From an archaeon (GTDB lineage: Archaea; Aenigmatarchaeota; Aenigmatarchaeia; GW2011-AR5), in contig JANQNA010000007.1 of the NCBI GenBank assembly GCA_028279825.1, forward strand, positions 1-64,000: a stretch of DNA of 64,000 nt, in the 5' to 3' direction. The position numbers were made by a program, and so were the translations under genes. Of the stretch, positions 34,125-42,438 are shown piece after piece. Within the stretch, counting starts at the first letter, position 1. Each line of letters opens with the position of its first letter. The notes below the pieces were generated by a model that made no database searches, was not told the DNA's origin, and saw only the letters and a list, made by a program, of their open reading frames with translations.

Positions 34125-34138
34125 AAAAATAGTCTTTT

Positions 34139-34441
34139 TTATTCGATTTTGCTCATGAGCCTCAAAATTTTCATGATCTGCTGGAGGTTGGAACCAGATT
34201 GCAGTCTCTCTATGACAAAGGGCTTTAGCTTGACTACACGCAGAAGTGGCTTGCTATCCGGACCTAGGCTGACATCATCAATCAACGGTGCAAGCACTGT
34301 TTTCAGGTAATGAGCTACTGTTGTAGGCGAATAACCCGCCTGTTTGGCTATTTGTCTAAGCCAAAGTCCATCTGGATTAGCTGCCAGGACTGATACTATC
34401 TTCGCAATCTTCTTCTCATCGAAGCCTTTCTTCCTTCCCAT
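34139..34441 (-). CDS. Winged-helix protein related to the 71-aa surface-locus regulator
   Basis: 100 aa from ATG 34441 (MGRKKGFDEKK); the upstream 26 codons in the track look non-coding and would contain the promoter. An HTH (DGLWLRQIAKQAGYSPTTVAHYLKTVLAP) precedes a wing-like segment and a C-terminal helix (SNLQQIMKILRLMSKI). N-terminus and HTH resemble the regulator at 21558-21773. It flanks the iteron array, so it may bind there. Confidence 0.7.
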   Translation of the reverse strand: MGRKKGFDEKKIAKIVSVLAANPDGLWLRQIAKQAGYSPTTVAHYLKTVLAPLIDDVSLGPDSKPLLRVVKLKPFVIERLQSGSNLQQIMKILRLMSKIE

Positions 34442-34602
34442 AGGGAATAAACTGGACAGCTGTACATAAAAAGATATCTGTGGGTATGAAGTCTGTAGAT
34501 GCAGAATTTTGGTACACATGGAGTTTTTGCGAATTTAACTCTCATACGCGCTTTATTCCTGGTTCTGACAGTAGTTAATAAGCTTTTTCGCTATTTATTA
34601 CT

Positions 34603-35109
34603 ATGCGTTGTTTCATTGCTGTTGATCTTGAACCAGGTCTTGTAAATAAAGTGAAAGCTCTTCAAGCAGATATATCCGGTCTAGCAAGAATTGTAGATCC
34701 AAGTAACCTACACTTCACGCTGAAGTTCATAGGTGAAGCAGATGAAGCTAAGATCGAAGAGCTAAAGGCTACTCTTCAAGGTATTGCTGAATCTACCCAG
34801 CCATTTGAGATCAATATAGAAACAGTTGGTGTATTTCCCTCAGAAAACTTCATACGAGTTGTCTGGGTAGGTGCGTTTGGACTGGAAAATTTTCATAAAA
34901 CCATAAGCGGCGAAAGGAATCCTATTCCACATCTTACCATAGCGCGCGTTGGCTCAAAGAATAAGGAAAAAATCGTTGATTTTGTGAAAAAGCATGAGAC
35001 TGACAAAATTGGAACAATGACCGTGAAGACTGTGAAACTCAAGAAGTCCACGCTGACACCTGATGGGCCAATTTACGAGGATGTAGCTTCATATGAACTA
35101 GGTGAATAG
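34603..35109 (+). CDS. thpR: RNA 2',3'-cyclic phosphodiesterase (2H family, ThpR)
   Basis: 168 aa, slightly short of the usual ~180. Both 2H motifs are present: HFTLKF (about 42) and HLTIAR (about 110). MRCFIAVDLEP is a typical family start. The family opens 2',3'-cyclic phosphates and was first described as a 2'-5' RNA ligase. The next gene follows without a spacer, so the two are coupled. Confidence 0.92.
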   Translation: MRCFIAVDLEPGLVNKVKALQADISGLARIVDPSNLHFTLKFIGEADEAKIEELKATLQGIAESTQPFEINIETVGVFPSENFIRVVWVGAFGLENFHKTISGERNPIPHLTIARVGSKNKEKIVDFVKKHETDKIGTMTVKTVKLKKSTLTPDGPIYEDVASYELGE

Positions 35110-35460
35110 ATGAATGTAAAAGAACTCTCTTTGATAGTTGCGATTATTGGCATAGTAATGATTTTTGCTGTATCTGTATTCATAGAGCCTGAACAGGTAC
35201 CTATTGGTTCTATAGAGTTTTCTGACTCCGGTAGACATGTGATCATAAACGGAACAATATCTGAAATGAGCGTCAGTGGAGGCCATATATTCCTGACAGT
35301 CGAGGATAGCACGGGCAGTATATTGGTGGTCATGTTTGAACGTGATGCTAATCAAGATGTCTATAACATGAAAGCAGGAAATAACGTTGTTATTGAAGGT
35401 CAGATTAACGTATATAAAAATGAGCTAGAAATAATAGCAAGAGACATAAAAGAGAAGTAA
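35110..35460 (+). CDS. Membrane-anchored OB-fold protein
   Basis: 116 aa. An N-terminal membrane helix (SLIVAIIGIVMIFAVSVFI) is followed by an OB fold (VIINGTISEMSVSGGHIFLTVEDSTGSILVVMF ... VVIEGQINVYKNELEIIARDI) of the tRNA_anti type, predicted to lie outside the cytoplasm. It starts directly after the ThpR stop. The ligand is unknown; similar small archaeal proteins are often annotated as nucleic-acid binding. Confidence 0.75.
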   Translation: MNVKELSLIVAIIGIVMIFAVSVFIEPEQVPIGSIEFSDSGRHVIINGTISEMSVSGGHIFLTVEDSTGSILVVMFERDANQDVYNMKAGNNVVIEGQINVYKNELEIIARDIKEK

Positions 35461-35481
35461 CTTCTCAACGCTCGTGATAAA

Positions 35482-36126
35482 ATGGAAATGATAATTCTCG
35501 CCGGTGGTCAAGGTAAGAGGCTACGACCTTTGACCCACGATCTACCGAAATGTATGGTGCCTGTCAATGGCCATCCTATGCTTCACTGGCATTTACAATG
35601 GATAAACAAATACAAAATTGAGAAGGTGGTGCTTGCATGCGGATACAAATGGGAAAAGGTAAAACAGCACTATGGTGACAAGCTTGTATACTCCATAGAA
35701 GACGAGCCTCTTGGTACCGGTGGCGCGATAAAGCTTGCTCTGGATCATATAGAAAGTGACGAGTTTTTTGTGCTTAATTCTGATGATATCAACAACGTAA
35801 ACCTGGCAGAAATGGCAAAACTCGGTGCCAATACAATAGCACTTAGCAGATTCAGAAGCCAGTTTGGTATTGTATCTGTGGAAGAGGGGCTAGCCAGGGA
35901 GTTTGAACAAAAACCTATTCTTCCTTACTGGGCAAATATGGGGTTGTATCTTTTCAGCAAGAAAATGGACTTCCCGAAAAAAGGTGCATTTGAAATGGAG
36001 CTGTTACCTGAACTGGCTGCCAAAGGCGAGCTGAAAGCCTACCAACACACAGGTTACTGGGTAACCATAAACACTATGAAGGAATTGGAACAAGCCCAGG
36101 AATTCCTGAAAACGGTTAAGATTTAA
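35482..36126 (+). CDS. Sugar-1-phosphate nucleotidyltransferase
   Basis: 214 aa, a nucleotidyltransferase domain alone. IILAGGQGKRLRPLTHDLPKCMVPVNGHPML is the NTP-binding signature, and FFVLNSDDINN the metal-binding region. GHWLQW-type sugar contacts and ANMGLYLFSK follow. It lacks the C-terminal left-handed beta helix of GlmU-like enzymes. It would make NDP-sugars, plausibly for N-glycans on the abundant surface proteins; the sugar is not predictable. Confidence 0.87.
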   Translation: MEMIILAGGQGKRLRPLTHDLPKCMVPVNGHPMLHWHLQWINKYKIEKVVLACGYKWEKVKQHYGDKLVYSIEDEPLGTGGAIKLALDHIESDEFFVLNSDDINNVNLAEMAKLGANTIALSRFRSQFGIVSVEEGLAREFEQKPILPYWANMGLYLFSKKMDFPKKGAFEMELLPELAAKGELKAYQHTGYWVTINTMKELEQAQEFLKTVKI

Positions 36127-36149
36127 TAGACTTCTGATATCGCTTTTCT

Positions 36150-37118
36150 ATGCTTAGAAGGGCAATGATTGAATTTTCATTAAGAGCCGCTTTTGGTACA
36201 GCCGTTAGAGCTCAGGAAGGGATACCTTCGTATGTTGAATCGCTTTTTACTGAAACAGCAGAAGATTGTTTAGAAGGGCAGCCGCTTTATTTCTATGGAC
36301 AATTTCTAGAAGATCTAAAAAGGCCTGAAAGGAGGGAACAACTTTACAGATTATGTCATAGATACAAGAGATTGCATGATGAGCTATCTGGATATACACC
36401 AAAGAGATTAACACGTGAAGAATACACGGAAATGGTTCCTTATCTGGAAGATCTGGTTGTAAGAGCCTCTGGACATAAGGGCCGGTTACCTTTGGTACTA
36501 AGGTTTTTTTCTACAGAGGAAGAACTGGAAACTCTTCTGGAAGGTACAGAGTACGAGCAAGAAAGTGAGGCTATCGAAAGCGGAGCTGCATGGTTTTTGC
36601 CTCCAAATATTGGTATTGTCAATGAAAATGAAAATACAGATGCGCTGTTTCCAAATATTTATGCGCATGAAAACGCGCACTGCGTTACTCACTGGACTGG
36701 CTTAATACGAGGTGTTGTTAATTCTCTTAAGCGGGATTATGCAACTCGCGTTCCCTGGGACGCGACAAGGACTGAAATAGAGCTCATGGAAGTTTTTGCA
36801 CACGCCTTTGATGAAGGTATGGCGCAATGTTATCAGGAAGAAGCCATGAAACTACTCTTCAAAGAAACAGGTAATTTTGCTCCTTTGAAAAGGGCTTATA
36901 GAATGATTAATGAAAGATTATATTGTGCATTTATGTACGCAATTGATGAAAGTCCAGCATGTATATGGAGTGACGATGGCAGTGGCATTATAACAGACGA
37001 TAGTATAAATCAACATGCATTTGGAGCTGTAGTCCTAAAGTTTCTGCAAGACAGGCACGGGGAGGATGTTTGGAAAAGTTTCATAGACGGCCACTTAGAC
37101 CTGATTACCGACTTCTGA
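36150..37118 (+). CDS. Putative zinc metallopeptidase (HENAH)
   Basis: 322 aa. HENAHCVTHW matches the HExxH zincin motif, and a downstream glutamate (DEGMAQCYQEE, about 50 residues on) could be the third ligand of a gluzincin. There is no signal peptide and it is mainly helical. No MEROPS family is recognised, so substrate is unknown. Its 3' end overlaps the convergent phosphomutase gene by 24 nt. Confidence 0.6.
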   Translation: MLRRAMIEFSLRAAFGTAVRAQEGIPSYVESLFTETAEDCLEGQPLYFYGQFLEDLKRPERREQLYRLCHRYKRLHDELSGYTPKRLTREEYTEMVPYLEDLVVRASGHKGRLPLVLRFFSTEEELETLLEGTEYEQESEAIESGAAWFLPPNIGIVNENENTDALFPNIYAHENAHCVTHWTGLIRGVVNSLKRDYATRVPWDATRTEIELMEVFAHAFDEGMAQCYQEEAMKLLFKETGNFAPLKRAYRMINERLYCAFMYAIDESPACIWSDDGSGIITDDSINQHAFGAVVLKFLQDRHGEDVWKSFIDGHLDLITDF

Positions 37119-38408
37119 TTCTAATCTCTTGAAGAATTCTTCCTTTAACTCTCTTAGCCTTTTTTCGTTGTCTGCTTCTACTGTCAGCCTGATCTTCGGC
37201 CCCGTATTTGAGGCTCTTATAAGAATCCAGCCGTCATGGAAATCCACACGCACGCCATCCATTGTTGTGACGTTTTTGTATTCTTCCTTGAACTTGTGCT
37301 TTAATCTGTTGACAACGGCAAACTTTTTTTCGTCAGAACACTCTACTTTTGCACGCTCCGACGGATATATTCTAATCTCGTCGACTATCTCTGACAATCG
37401 CTTATCCTGCTTGGATAATACTGTAGCTGCATAAAGACTAACCATAAGAGAATCGTCAAAGGGTGCCAGATGAGGGACGGCAAAATGTCCCGCGGCTTCT
37501 ACGCCGAAACATGCCTTGTGCTTCAATGCTCCTTCCATCAGGAAAGTATGGCCTACGGGTACACGCACGACTTTTTTCCCGAACTTCCTGGCCATATCAT
37601 CTATTACACGGGTACATTCAACATTTGCTATGATCGGGCCCGGCTGCTTTGATGCATCCAAAAGTATCAGGTAAGATGTTTGTTCCGCTGACAGTTTTCT
37701 TCCGTTTTCGTCAACAAGCCCCATTCTGTCTCCGTCACCGTCATAAGCAATACCAATATCTGCTGTAGCCGTACGCTTCTTCAGCTCGAGCAACGGGTCA
37801 GATACTGGGTCCGGCTTTCTGTTAGGAAATTCCGGGTCAACAGTGTCAAAAATCGAATCTACCTCAAACCCTTCTTTCTCAAAAAGTTTCTTTGCAACTA
37901 CGCTGCCCATTCCGTTTCCTGAGTCCAATACCACAGACAGCTTTTTTCCTATTGTGGTCTTTTGTGTAAAGTACCTCACATAATGATCCAGTACTTCCTG
38001 TGTGTCTACTTTAGTTACCTTTGCGCCGCTCTGTACTTCTATACTCTGGAAAATCCTTTCTATGTTTTTTCCTTCTTCTTCCATGAAACCTACACCGCTC
38101 TTGTGGAAGAATTTCACGCCGTTCCACTCTTTTGGCAAATGAGAAGCAGTTATGTATGCATAATCAGCTTTGTTTAATGCCCAGAGCATACCAACACCAA
38201 GAGGTACGCACCCAATATCCACAATTTTTTTGTTGCTGCCGGCGATGAAAGCGTTTTTTAGAGGTATGCTGGAAGTCCGGCCGTCATGACCTATAACTAT
38301 TGTGTCTTCACTCATAGTAGAAAAGGCCGCTGCTATCCTTTTCATGATGTTTTCATCCAAATCTTTGGAATAAATTCCTCTAACATCGTAACTTCTGAAT
38401 ATGCCCAT
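37095..38408 (-). CDS. Phosphomannomutase/phosphoglucomutase
   Basis: 437 aa from ATG 38408 (GTGAT Shine-Dalgarno). All alpha-D-phosphohexomutase signatures are present: FRSYDVRGIY, active serine TASHLP, the metal loop DGDGDRMG, sugar-binding GVEAAGH, and a C-terminal phosphate-binding segment RASNTGPKIRL. It interconverts hexose 1- and 6-phosphates, feeding NDP-sugar synthesis by the neighbouring nucleotidyltransferase. Substrate preference is uncertain. Confidence 0.93.
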   Translation of the reverse strand: MGIFRSYDVRGIYSKDLDENIMKRIAAAFSTMSEDTIVIGHDGRTSSIPLKNAFIAGSNKKIVDIGCVPLGVGMLWALNKADYAYITASHLPKEWNGVKFFHKSGVGFMEEEGKNIERIFQSIEVQSGAKVTKVDTQEVLDHYVRYFTQKTTIGKKLSVVLDSGNGMGSVVAKKLFEKEGFEVDSIFDTVDPEFPNRKPDPVSDPLLELKKRTATADIGIAYDGDGDRMGLVDENGRKLSAEQTSYLILLDASKQPGPIIANVECTRVIDDMARKFGKKVVRVPVGHTFLMEGALKHKACFGVEAAGHFAVPHLAPFDDSLMVSLYAATVLSKQDKRLSEIVDEIRIYPSERAKVECSDEKKFAVVNRLKHKFKEEYKNVTTMDGVRVDFHDGWILIRASNTGPKIRLTVEADNEKRLRELKEEFFKRLESEVGNQV

Positions 38409-38459
38409 CACATTAATATGAGAAAATAACTTTATAATTCTAACTTTCCAATTATCACT

Positions 38460-40910
38460 ATGTTATTAAATCATAATTTGAGTTGCTCTGTTCCTGATCC
38501 TCGTTTTGCCGGTGCTTCTCCGCAGGCACAATATGAACCTGACAGGAGTTTTGATACGGTTCACATAAAATTAGAACTTGATATTGATCATGAAAAGAAA
38601 ATAATACACGGTACCGCTACAAGTTCGTTCAGATCCATAAACGGATCCAATATCCTGAAGCTTAACGCTGCAGGCTTCAAGGTTAGTTCTGTTACGGATG
38701 CAAAAGGAAAGGCCCTTAAGCACAAACATGGCAATGGAATCCTGGAAATAACAACACAGAAAGTAGAGCCCGGTAACGAAATTGCTGTTGTGATAAAATA
38801 CAAGATACACAATCCAAAACTCGGGGTATATTTTGTCGGGCCTGACAAACACTGGCCCAAAAAACCTATTCACATATGGTCGCACAGTGAGACGGAAGAG
38901 GCGCAATACTGGTTTCCCGTACAGGACGTACCAAGCGACAAAGCAACAAGTGAAATGATCCTGCATGTCAAGAAAGGTTTCCTTGCAATATCCAACGGAA
39001 TTTTGTTAAGCAAAACCGAAAAGAACAACAAGGAAGTGTTCCACTGGAAAATGTCAAAGCTGCATTCACCGTACCTGATGAATTTCGTTGCCGGAGAATT
39101 TGTGGAGATAAAAGACTCGTGGAAGAAAATACCCGTTAATTACTACTGTGAAAAAGGAAGGGAGCAGGAAACAAAAAATGCTTTTGGCAAGACGCCAAGA
39201 ATGATGGAGTTTTTTTCCAACAAGATCGGTTTTCCATATCCTTATGAAAAGTACCACCAGATGGCTGTCGTTGATTTCATTTTCGGCGGCATGGAACATA
39301 CAACTTCCACAACAATGGCTGATAGCTTCTTGCATGAATCAAGAATAAGAGAAGAGGCAAAATTCAGGGCGGAAGATGTTTGCGCGCATGAACTTGCACA
39401 CCAATGGTTTGGAGATTTAATTACATGCAAGGACTGGTCGCACGGATGGCTGAATGAAAGTTTTGCAACCTATTTCTCTGCCCTGTTTACACAGTTTGAC
39501 TCAGGTGATGACGAGTTTCTTTACCAGCTGTATGATAATTACAACATCTACATGTCAGAAGACAAAGACTCTTACAGGAGGCCTATAGTCACCAATATGT
39601 TCAAACGTTCCAACGACCTGTTTGACAGGCATCTGTATGAGAAAGGTTCGCTGATACTTAACATGATACGCAACATACTTGGAGAGAAACTGTGGTGGGC
39701 TGCCATAAAGAAGTATGTTGAAAGAAACCAGAACAGGGCTGTTGAGACACTGGATCTTATAGAGGCTATCAGAGAGGCTACCGGCAAAAACATGAAAAAA
39801 TTCTTTGACCAGTGGGTATTCTGTGCCGGGCATCCTGAATACAAAGTTCTTTATCACTGGAACGGCAAGGAAGCTGTTGTGACAATATCACAAATGCAGA
39901 AACCTGATTCTCCCATCTATGACATGGACATGACGTTCCATTTTGTTACAAGAAACGGTGTTAAGAACTTTACAGAAAGGGTAAACGGTAAAAAGCACAC
40001 GTTCAAATGGAGACTTGACTCGGAGCCGGTGCTGTTTACAGCTGATCCTGACAATTTTATACTGAAGACAATGGAAACAATAAAGCCGAAAAAGATGTGG
40101 GTTTACCAGCTTAACTTTGATCCAAACGTTGTAGGACGTATAACTGCTGCACAGGAACTTGGAAAGATTGGAGCTGTTGATGAACTGGGAAAGGCCCTTC
40201 ATAAAGAAAAGTTCTGGGGTGTGCAGATGGAAATTGCAAAGGCACTTGGCGTAATCAGGACTGAAAAGGCTTTTGATTATCTTGTTGAAGGACTGAAGAT
40301 AAAGCATCCGCGTGCAAGAAGATGTGCCGTTGCGGCGCTTGGTGAATTCAAAGACGGAAAGACTGTGAAGCATGTAAAACACTTCCTGGATGATAAAAAC
40401 AGTGATCTGGTTCCTGCTGAATCATGCATAACACTAGGTAAAAGCGGAGACAAGTCAGCCGAGCACATGCTGAAAGTAATGCTAGGCAGGAACTCATGGA
40501 ATGACGTCATACGAACAGGTTCCCTGGAAGGACTTACATTATTGAAAGGCGAAGACGCCATAGATATCCTGAAAAAATATTCATTACCGGGTAATTTTTG
40601 GAGGACGCGAATAAATGCACTGAAGAATCTTGCGCTGGTTGGGAAAGGTAAAAGGGACGTACTGGACAGACTCATGGAATGCAGCAAAGACACCGACTTT
40701 ATGGTAAGATTCGGTACTGCTATGGCTCTCGGCGAACTTATGGATGAAAGAGCAGTTCCCGTACTGGAAGAAATGACAAAAGGCCATGAGGATGGAAGGA
40801 TAATAAGATCAGCCGAGGATTCTATAAAGAAAATATACTCATGGCTGGAAACGGATATAGAAACGTATCGTATTACAGAGGAAGTAAAGAAAAAGATGAG
40901 GAGGGAATAG
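38460..40910 (+). CDS. M1 family aminopeptidase with C-terminal HEAT repeats
   Basis: 816 aa. The M1 exopeptidase motif GGMEH (about 280) and the zinc site HELAHQWFGD-(18)-NESFA (about 315-340) are intact. The N-terminal beta saddle (EPDRSFDTVHIKLELDIDHE) is normal. From about 560 on, HEAT-like repeats (AQELGKIGAVDELGKALH) replace the ERAP1-like C-domain. No signal peptide, so cytosolic. A TTTATAAT element lies about 30 nt upstream. It removes N-terminal residues from peptides. Confidence 0.92.
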   Translation: MLLNHNLSCSVPDPRFAGASPQAQYEPDRSFDTVHIKLELDIDHEKKIIHGTATSSFRSINGSNILKLNAAGFKVSSVTDAKGKALKHKHGNGILEITTQKVEPGNEIAVVIKYKIHNPKLGVYFVGPDKHWPKKPIHIWSHSETEEAQYWFPVQDVPSDKATSEMILHVKKGFLAISNGILLSKTEKNNKEVFHWKMSKLHSPYLMNFVAGEFVEIKDSWKKIPVNYYCEKGREQETKNAFGKTPRMMEFFSNKIGFPYPYEKYHQMAVVDFIFGGMEHTTSTTMADSFLHESRIREEAKFRAEDVCAHELAHQWFGDLITCKDWSHGWLNESFATYFSALFTQFDSGDDEFLYQLYDNYNIYMSEDKDSYRRPIVTNMFKRSNDLFDRHLYEKGSLILNMIRNILGEKLWWAAIKKYVERNQNRAVETLDLIEAIREATGKNMKKFFDQWVFCAGHPEYKVLYHWNGKEAVVTISQMQKPDSPIYDMDMTFHFVTRNGVKNFTERVNGKKHTFKWRLDSEPVLFTADPDNFILKTMETIKPKKMWVYQLNFDPNVVGRITAAQELGKIGAVDELGKALHKEKFWGVQMEIAKALGVIRTEKAFDYLVEGLKIKHPRARRCAVAALGEFKDGKTVKHVKHFLDDKNSDLVPAESCITLGKSGDKSAEHMLKVMLGRNSWNDVIRTGSLEGLTLLKGEDAIDILKKYSLPGNFWRTRINALKNLALVGKGKRDVLDRLMECSKDTDFMVRFGTAMALGELMDERAVPVLEEMTKGHEDGRIIRSAEDSIKKIYSWLETDIETYRITEEVKKKMRRE

Positions 40911-40911
40911 T

Positions 40912-41931
40912 ATGCTTCCCGGTTCCTATATATTCTCAACAGCCGGTGATCACGTTGACGAGAATTTCTACTATGTTACCGGCCTAAGTAAAATAAGGCA
41001 GGTTAGCGGTGCTGTTATTGTTACGAAGAAAGGTAATGTTGTTCTTACCAATATACTTGAGCACGGTCTCTTCAAAGGGAAGAAAATAATACTGAAAGAA
41101 AGGAAAGACACCATAAAGGCTTTTCGAAAGTATACAGGAAAGACAGTCGGGTTGAATTTTTCTTCAATGAGTGCCAACGAGTTGAAACTTTACAGAAAAC
41201 TCCTGAAAGGCAAAAAAATTGTTGACATATCCAAGGATATGTTTGAAAAAAGATCTGTTAAAACCCGGGAAGAGATCAAAAAGATAAAACATGCATGCAA
41301 AATCACAACAGATGTTTTGGATGATATTGATAAACTTCTTAAAAAAAGTAAAACGGAAAAAGATCTTGCCATGGAACTCGAATGTGCCGCGCGGAGAAAC
41401 GGGGCTGAAGCCATATCATTCGCCACAATTGTGGCTGCAGGCAAGGGCAGCGCGCTTCCTCACTATGCGTTGCATTCAAAGAAAATCGGGAAAGGTCTGC
41501 TGCTGATAGACTTTGGCGTTGTTCACGACGGTTATTGTTCAGATATAACAAGAACGTTCTGCGTGGGCAGGGCTGATCAAAGAACCCAATACGTTTACAA
41601 AAGTGTGTATTCAGCACAGCAGGCCGCCATGAAAAAGGTAAAGTCCGGTGCGAAAGCCAGTGATGTTCATAATGCAGCCAGTCGCGTCCTGAAGGACACT
41701 TTAGGCCAGGAACTTGTTCACAGTCTTGGCCATGGACTAGGTATAGAAGTTCATGACTGTTTTGGAGTCAACCAAAAGTCAAAACTTGTTCTGAAGAATA
41801 ATATGGTAATGACAGTAGAACCAGGCTACTACAATAAAGCATGGGGCGGAATAAGAATAGAGGATGATGTAGTAGTCAGACATAGTGCTTTGCAGTTAAG
41901 CAAAGCGCCAAATGAGATAATAGAAATCTAG
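40912..41931 (+). CDS. M24 family Xaa-Pro aminopeptidase/dipeptidase
   Basis: 339 aa. A creatinase-like N-domain leads to the pita-bread fold with the five metal ligands: LLIDFGVVHDGYCSDITRTF (two Asp), HSLGHGLGIEVHD (His), VMTVEPGYY (Glu) and GIRIEDDVV (Glu). It starts 1 nt past the M1 peptidase stop, so a peptide-degradation operon is likely. It would cleave before or after proline. Confidence 0.92.
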   Translation: MLPGSYIFSTAGDHVDENFYYVTGLSKIRQVSGAVIVTKKGNVVLTNILEHGLFKGKKIILKERKDTIKAFRKYTGKTVGLNFSSMSANELKLYRKLLKGKKIVDISKDMFEKRSVKTREEIKKIKHACKITTDVLDDIDKLLKKSKTEKDLAMELECAARRNGAEAISFATIVAAGKGSALPHYALHSKKIGKGLLLIDFGVVHDGYCSDITRTFCVGRADQRTQYVYKSVYSAQQAAMKKVKSGAKASDVHNAASRVLKDTLGQELVHSLGHGLGIEVHDCFGVNQKSKLVLKNNMVMTVEPGYYNKAWGGIRIEDDVVVRHSALQLSKAPNEIIEI

Positions 41932-42074
41932 TCATCTAACATCTGGGGCCTTGCTGCTTTGTCTTTCTTGACATAAACCACGTCACCGCACAGATCACAG
42001 TGAGCTTCAAAGAATTTCACTGTCTCTAATCCCGGTCTCATTTCTCTATTACAGCATTTTGGTAGTTTTTCCAT
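41928..42074 (-). CDS. 48-aa zinc-ribbon protein
   Basis: Too short for the ORF track. MEKLPKCCNREMRPGLETV ... HCDLCGDVVYVKK is a CC/CxxC zinc-ribbon-like protein with a strong Shine-Dalgarno (GAGGTG) 8 nt before the ATG. Its stop overlaps that of the convergent M24 peptidase gene by 4 nt. Possibly a nucleic-acid-binding factor. Confidence 0.7.
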   Translation of the reverse strand: MEKLPKCCNREMRPGLETVKFFEAHCDLCGDVVYVKKDKAARPQMLDD

Positions 42075-42110
42075 TTTATACACCTCTTGTTTGAAAACGT
42101 CAAGGCCTTA

Positions 42111-42127
42111 GACGTTCTTTGAACGTC
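42111..42127. promoter_or_regulatory. GACGTTC-TTT-GAACGTC hairpin
   Basis: A perfect 7-bp inverted repeat upstream of the zinc-ribbon gene; a third AACGTC lies at 42096-42101. Because it lies ahead of the Shine-Dalgarno it could be an operator or 5'-UTR structure, or the terminator of the candidate RNA upstream. Confidence 0.45.
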
Positions 42128-42179
42128 ATTCTGCCCAGCGTTGATTCGTTATTTTTATTTCGTTTGTTAACCCCTGAAT

Positions 42180-42352
42180 AATCAAAGATAGCTTGGTTGA
42201 CGGCTGAAAGGTCCTCTGTCGCGCCTTAGAACAGGATCATACCCACATCACAGTGTTGTACACTTATCGATGCGAGCTGACACATAGATCATGCTATCAA
42301 AGTTAGATATAGCCCACGAATTATGTATATTTTGCATGATCTCCACTATGTG
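42180..42352 (-). ncRNA. Candidate structured RNA of unknown class
   Basis: A gap of 364 nt between dnaG and the zinc-ribbon gene has no ORF. On the minus strand, a TATA box (AAATATATTTAA, 42371-42381) is followed by CACATAG...GATCATGC pairing with GCATGATCTATGTG (14 bp with a 5-nt bulge), an inner stem GCTAT/ATAGC, and AGTGT-ACA-ACACT. Local GC is higher than in nearby intergenic DNA. Features of SRP RNA, RNase P RNA or C/D RNA were not found. Boundaries are approximate. Confidence 0.35.
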
Positions 42353-42438
42353 ATTCTTGGGGCCGGATCCTTAAATATATTTTTTGCTACAGAAATTTTT
42401 ACTGTTAAGTTACAAACCATACCACTCATGGCGCACAT

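Noticed and set aside
34442-34519. N-terminal extension of the 34139 winged-helix gene
   Set aside because: The extra 26 codons lack similarity to the related regulator, whose start (GRSKK) matches MGRKK at 34441, and they contain AT-rich promoter-like sequence.
42180-42352. SRP RNA or RNase P RNA
   Set aside because: Conserved SRP helix 8 and RNase P CR-I/CR-V sequences were not found, and the length does not fit SRP RNA.
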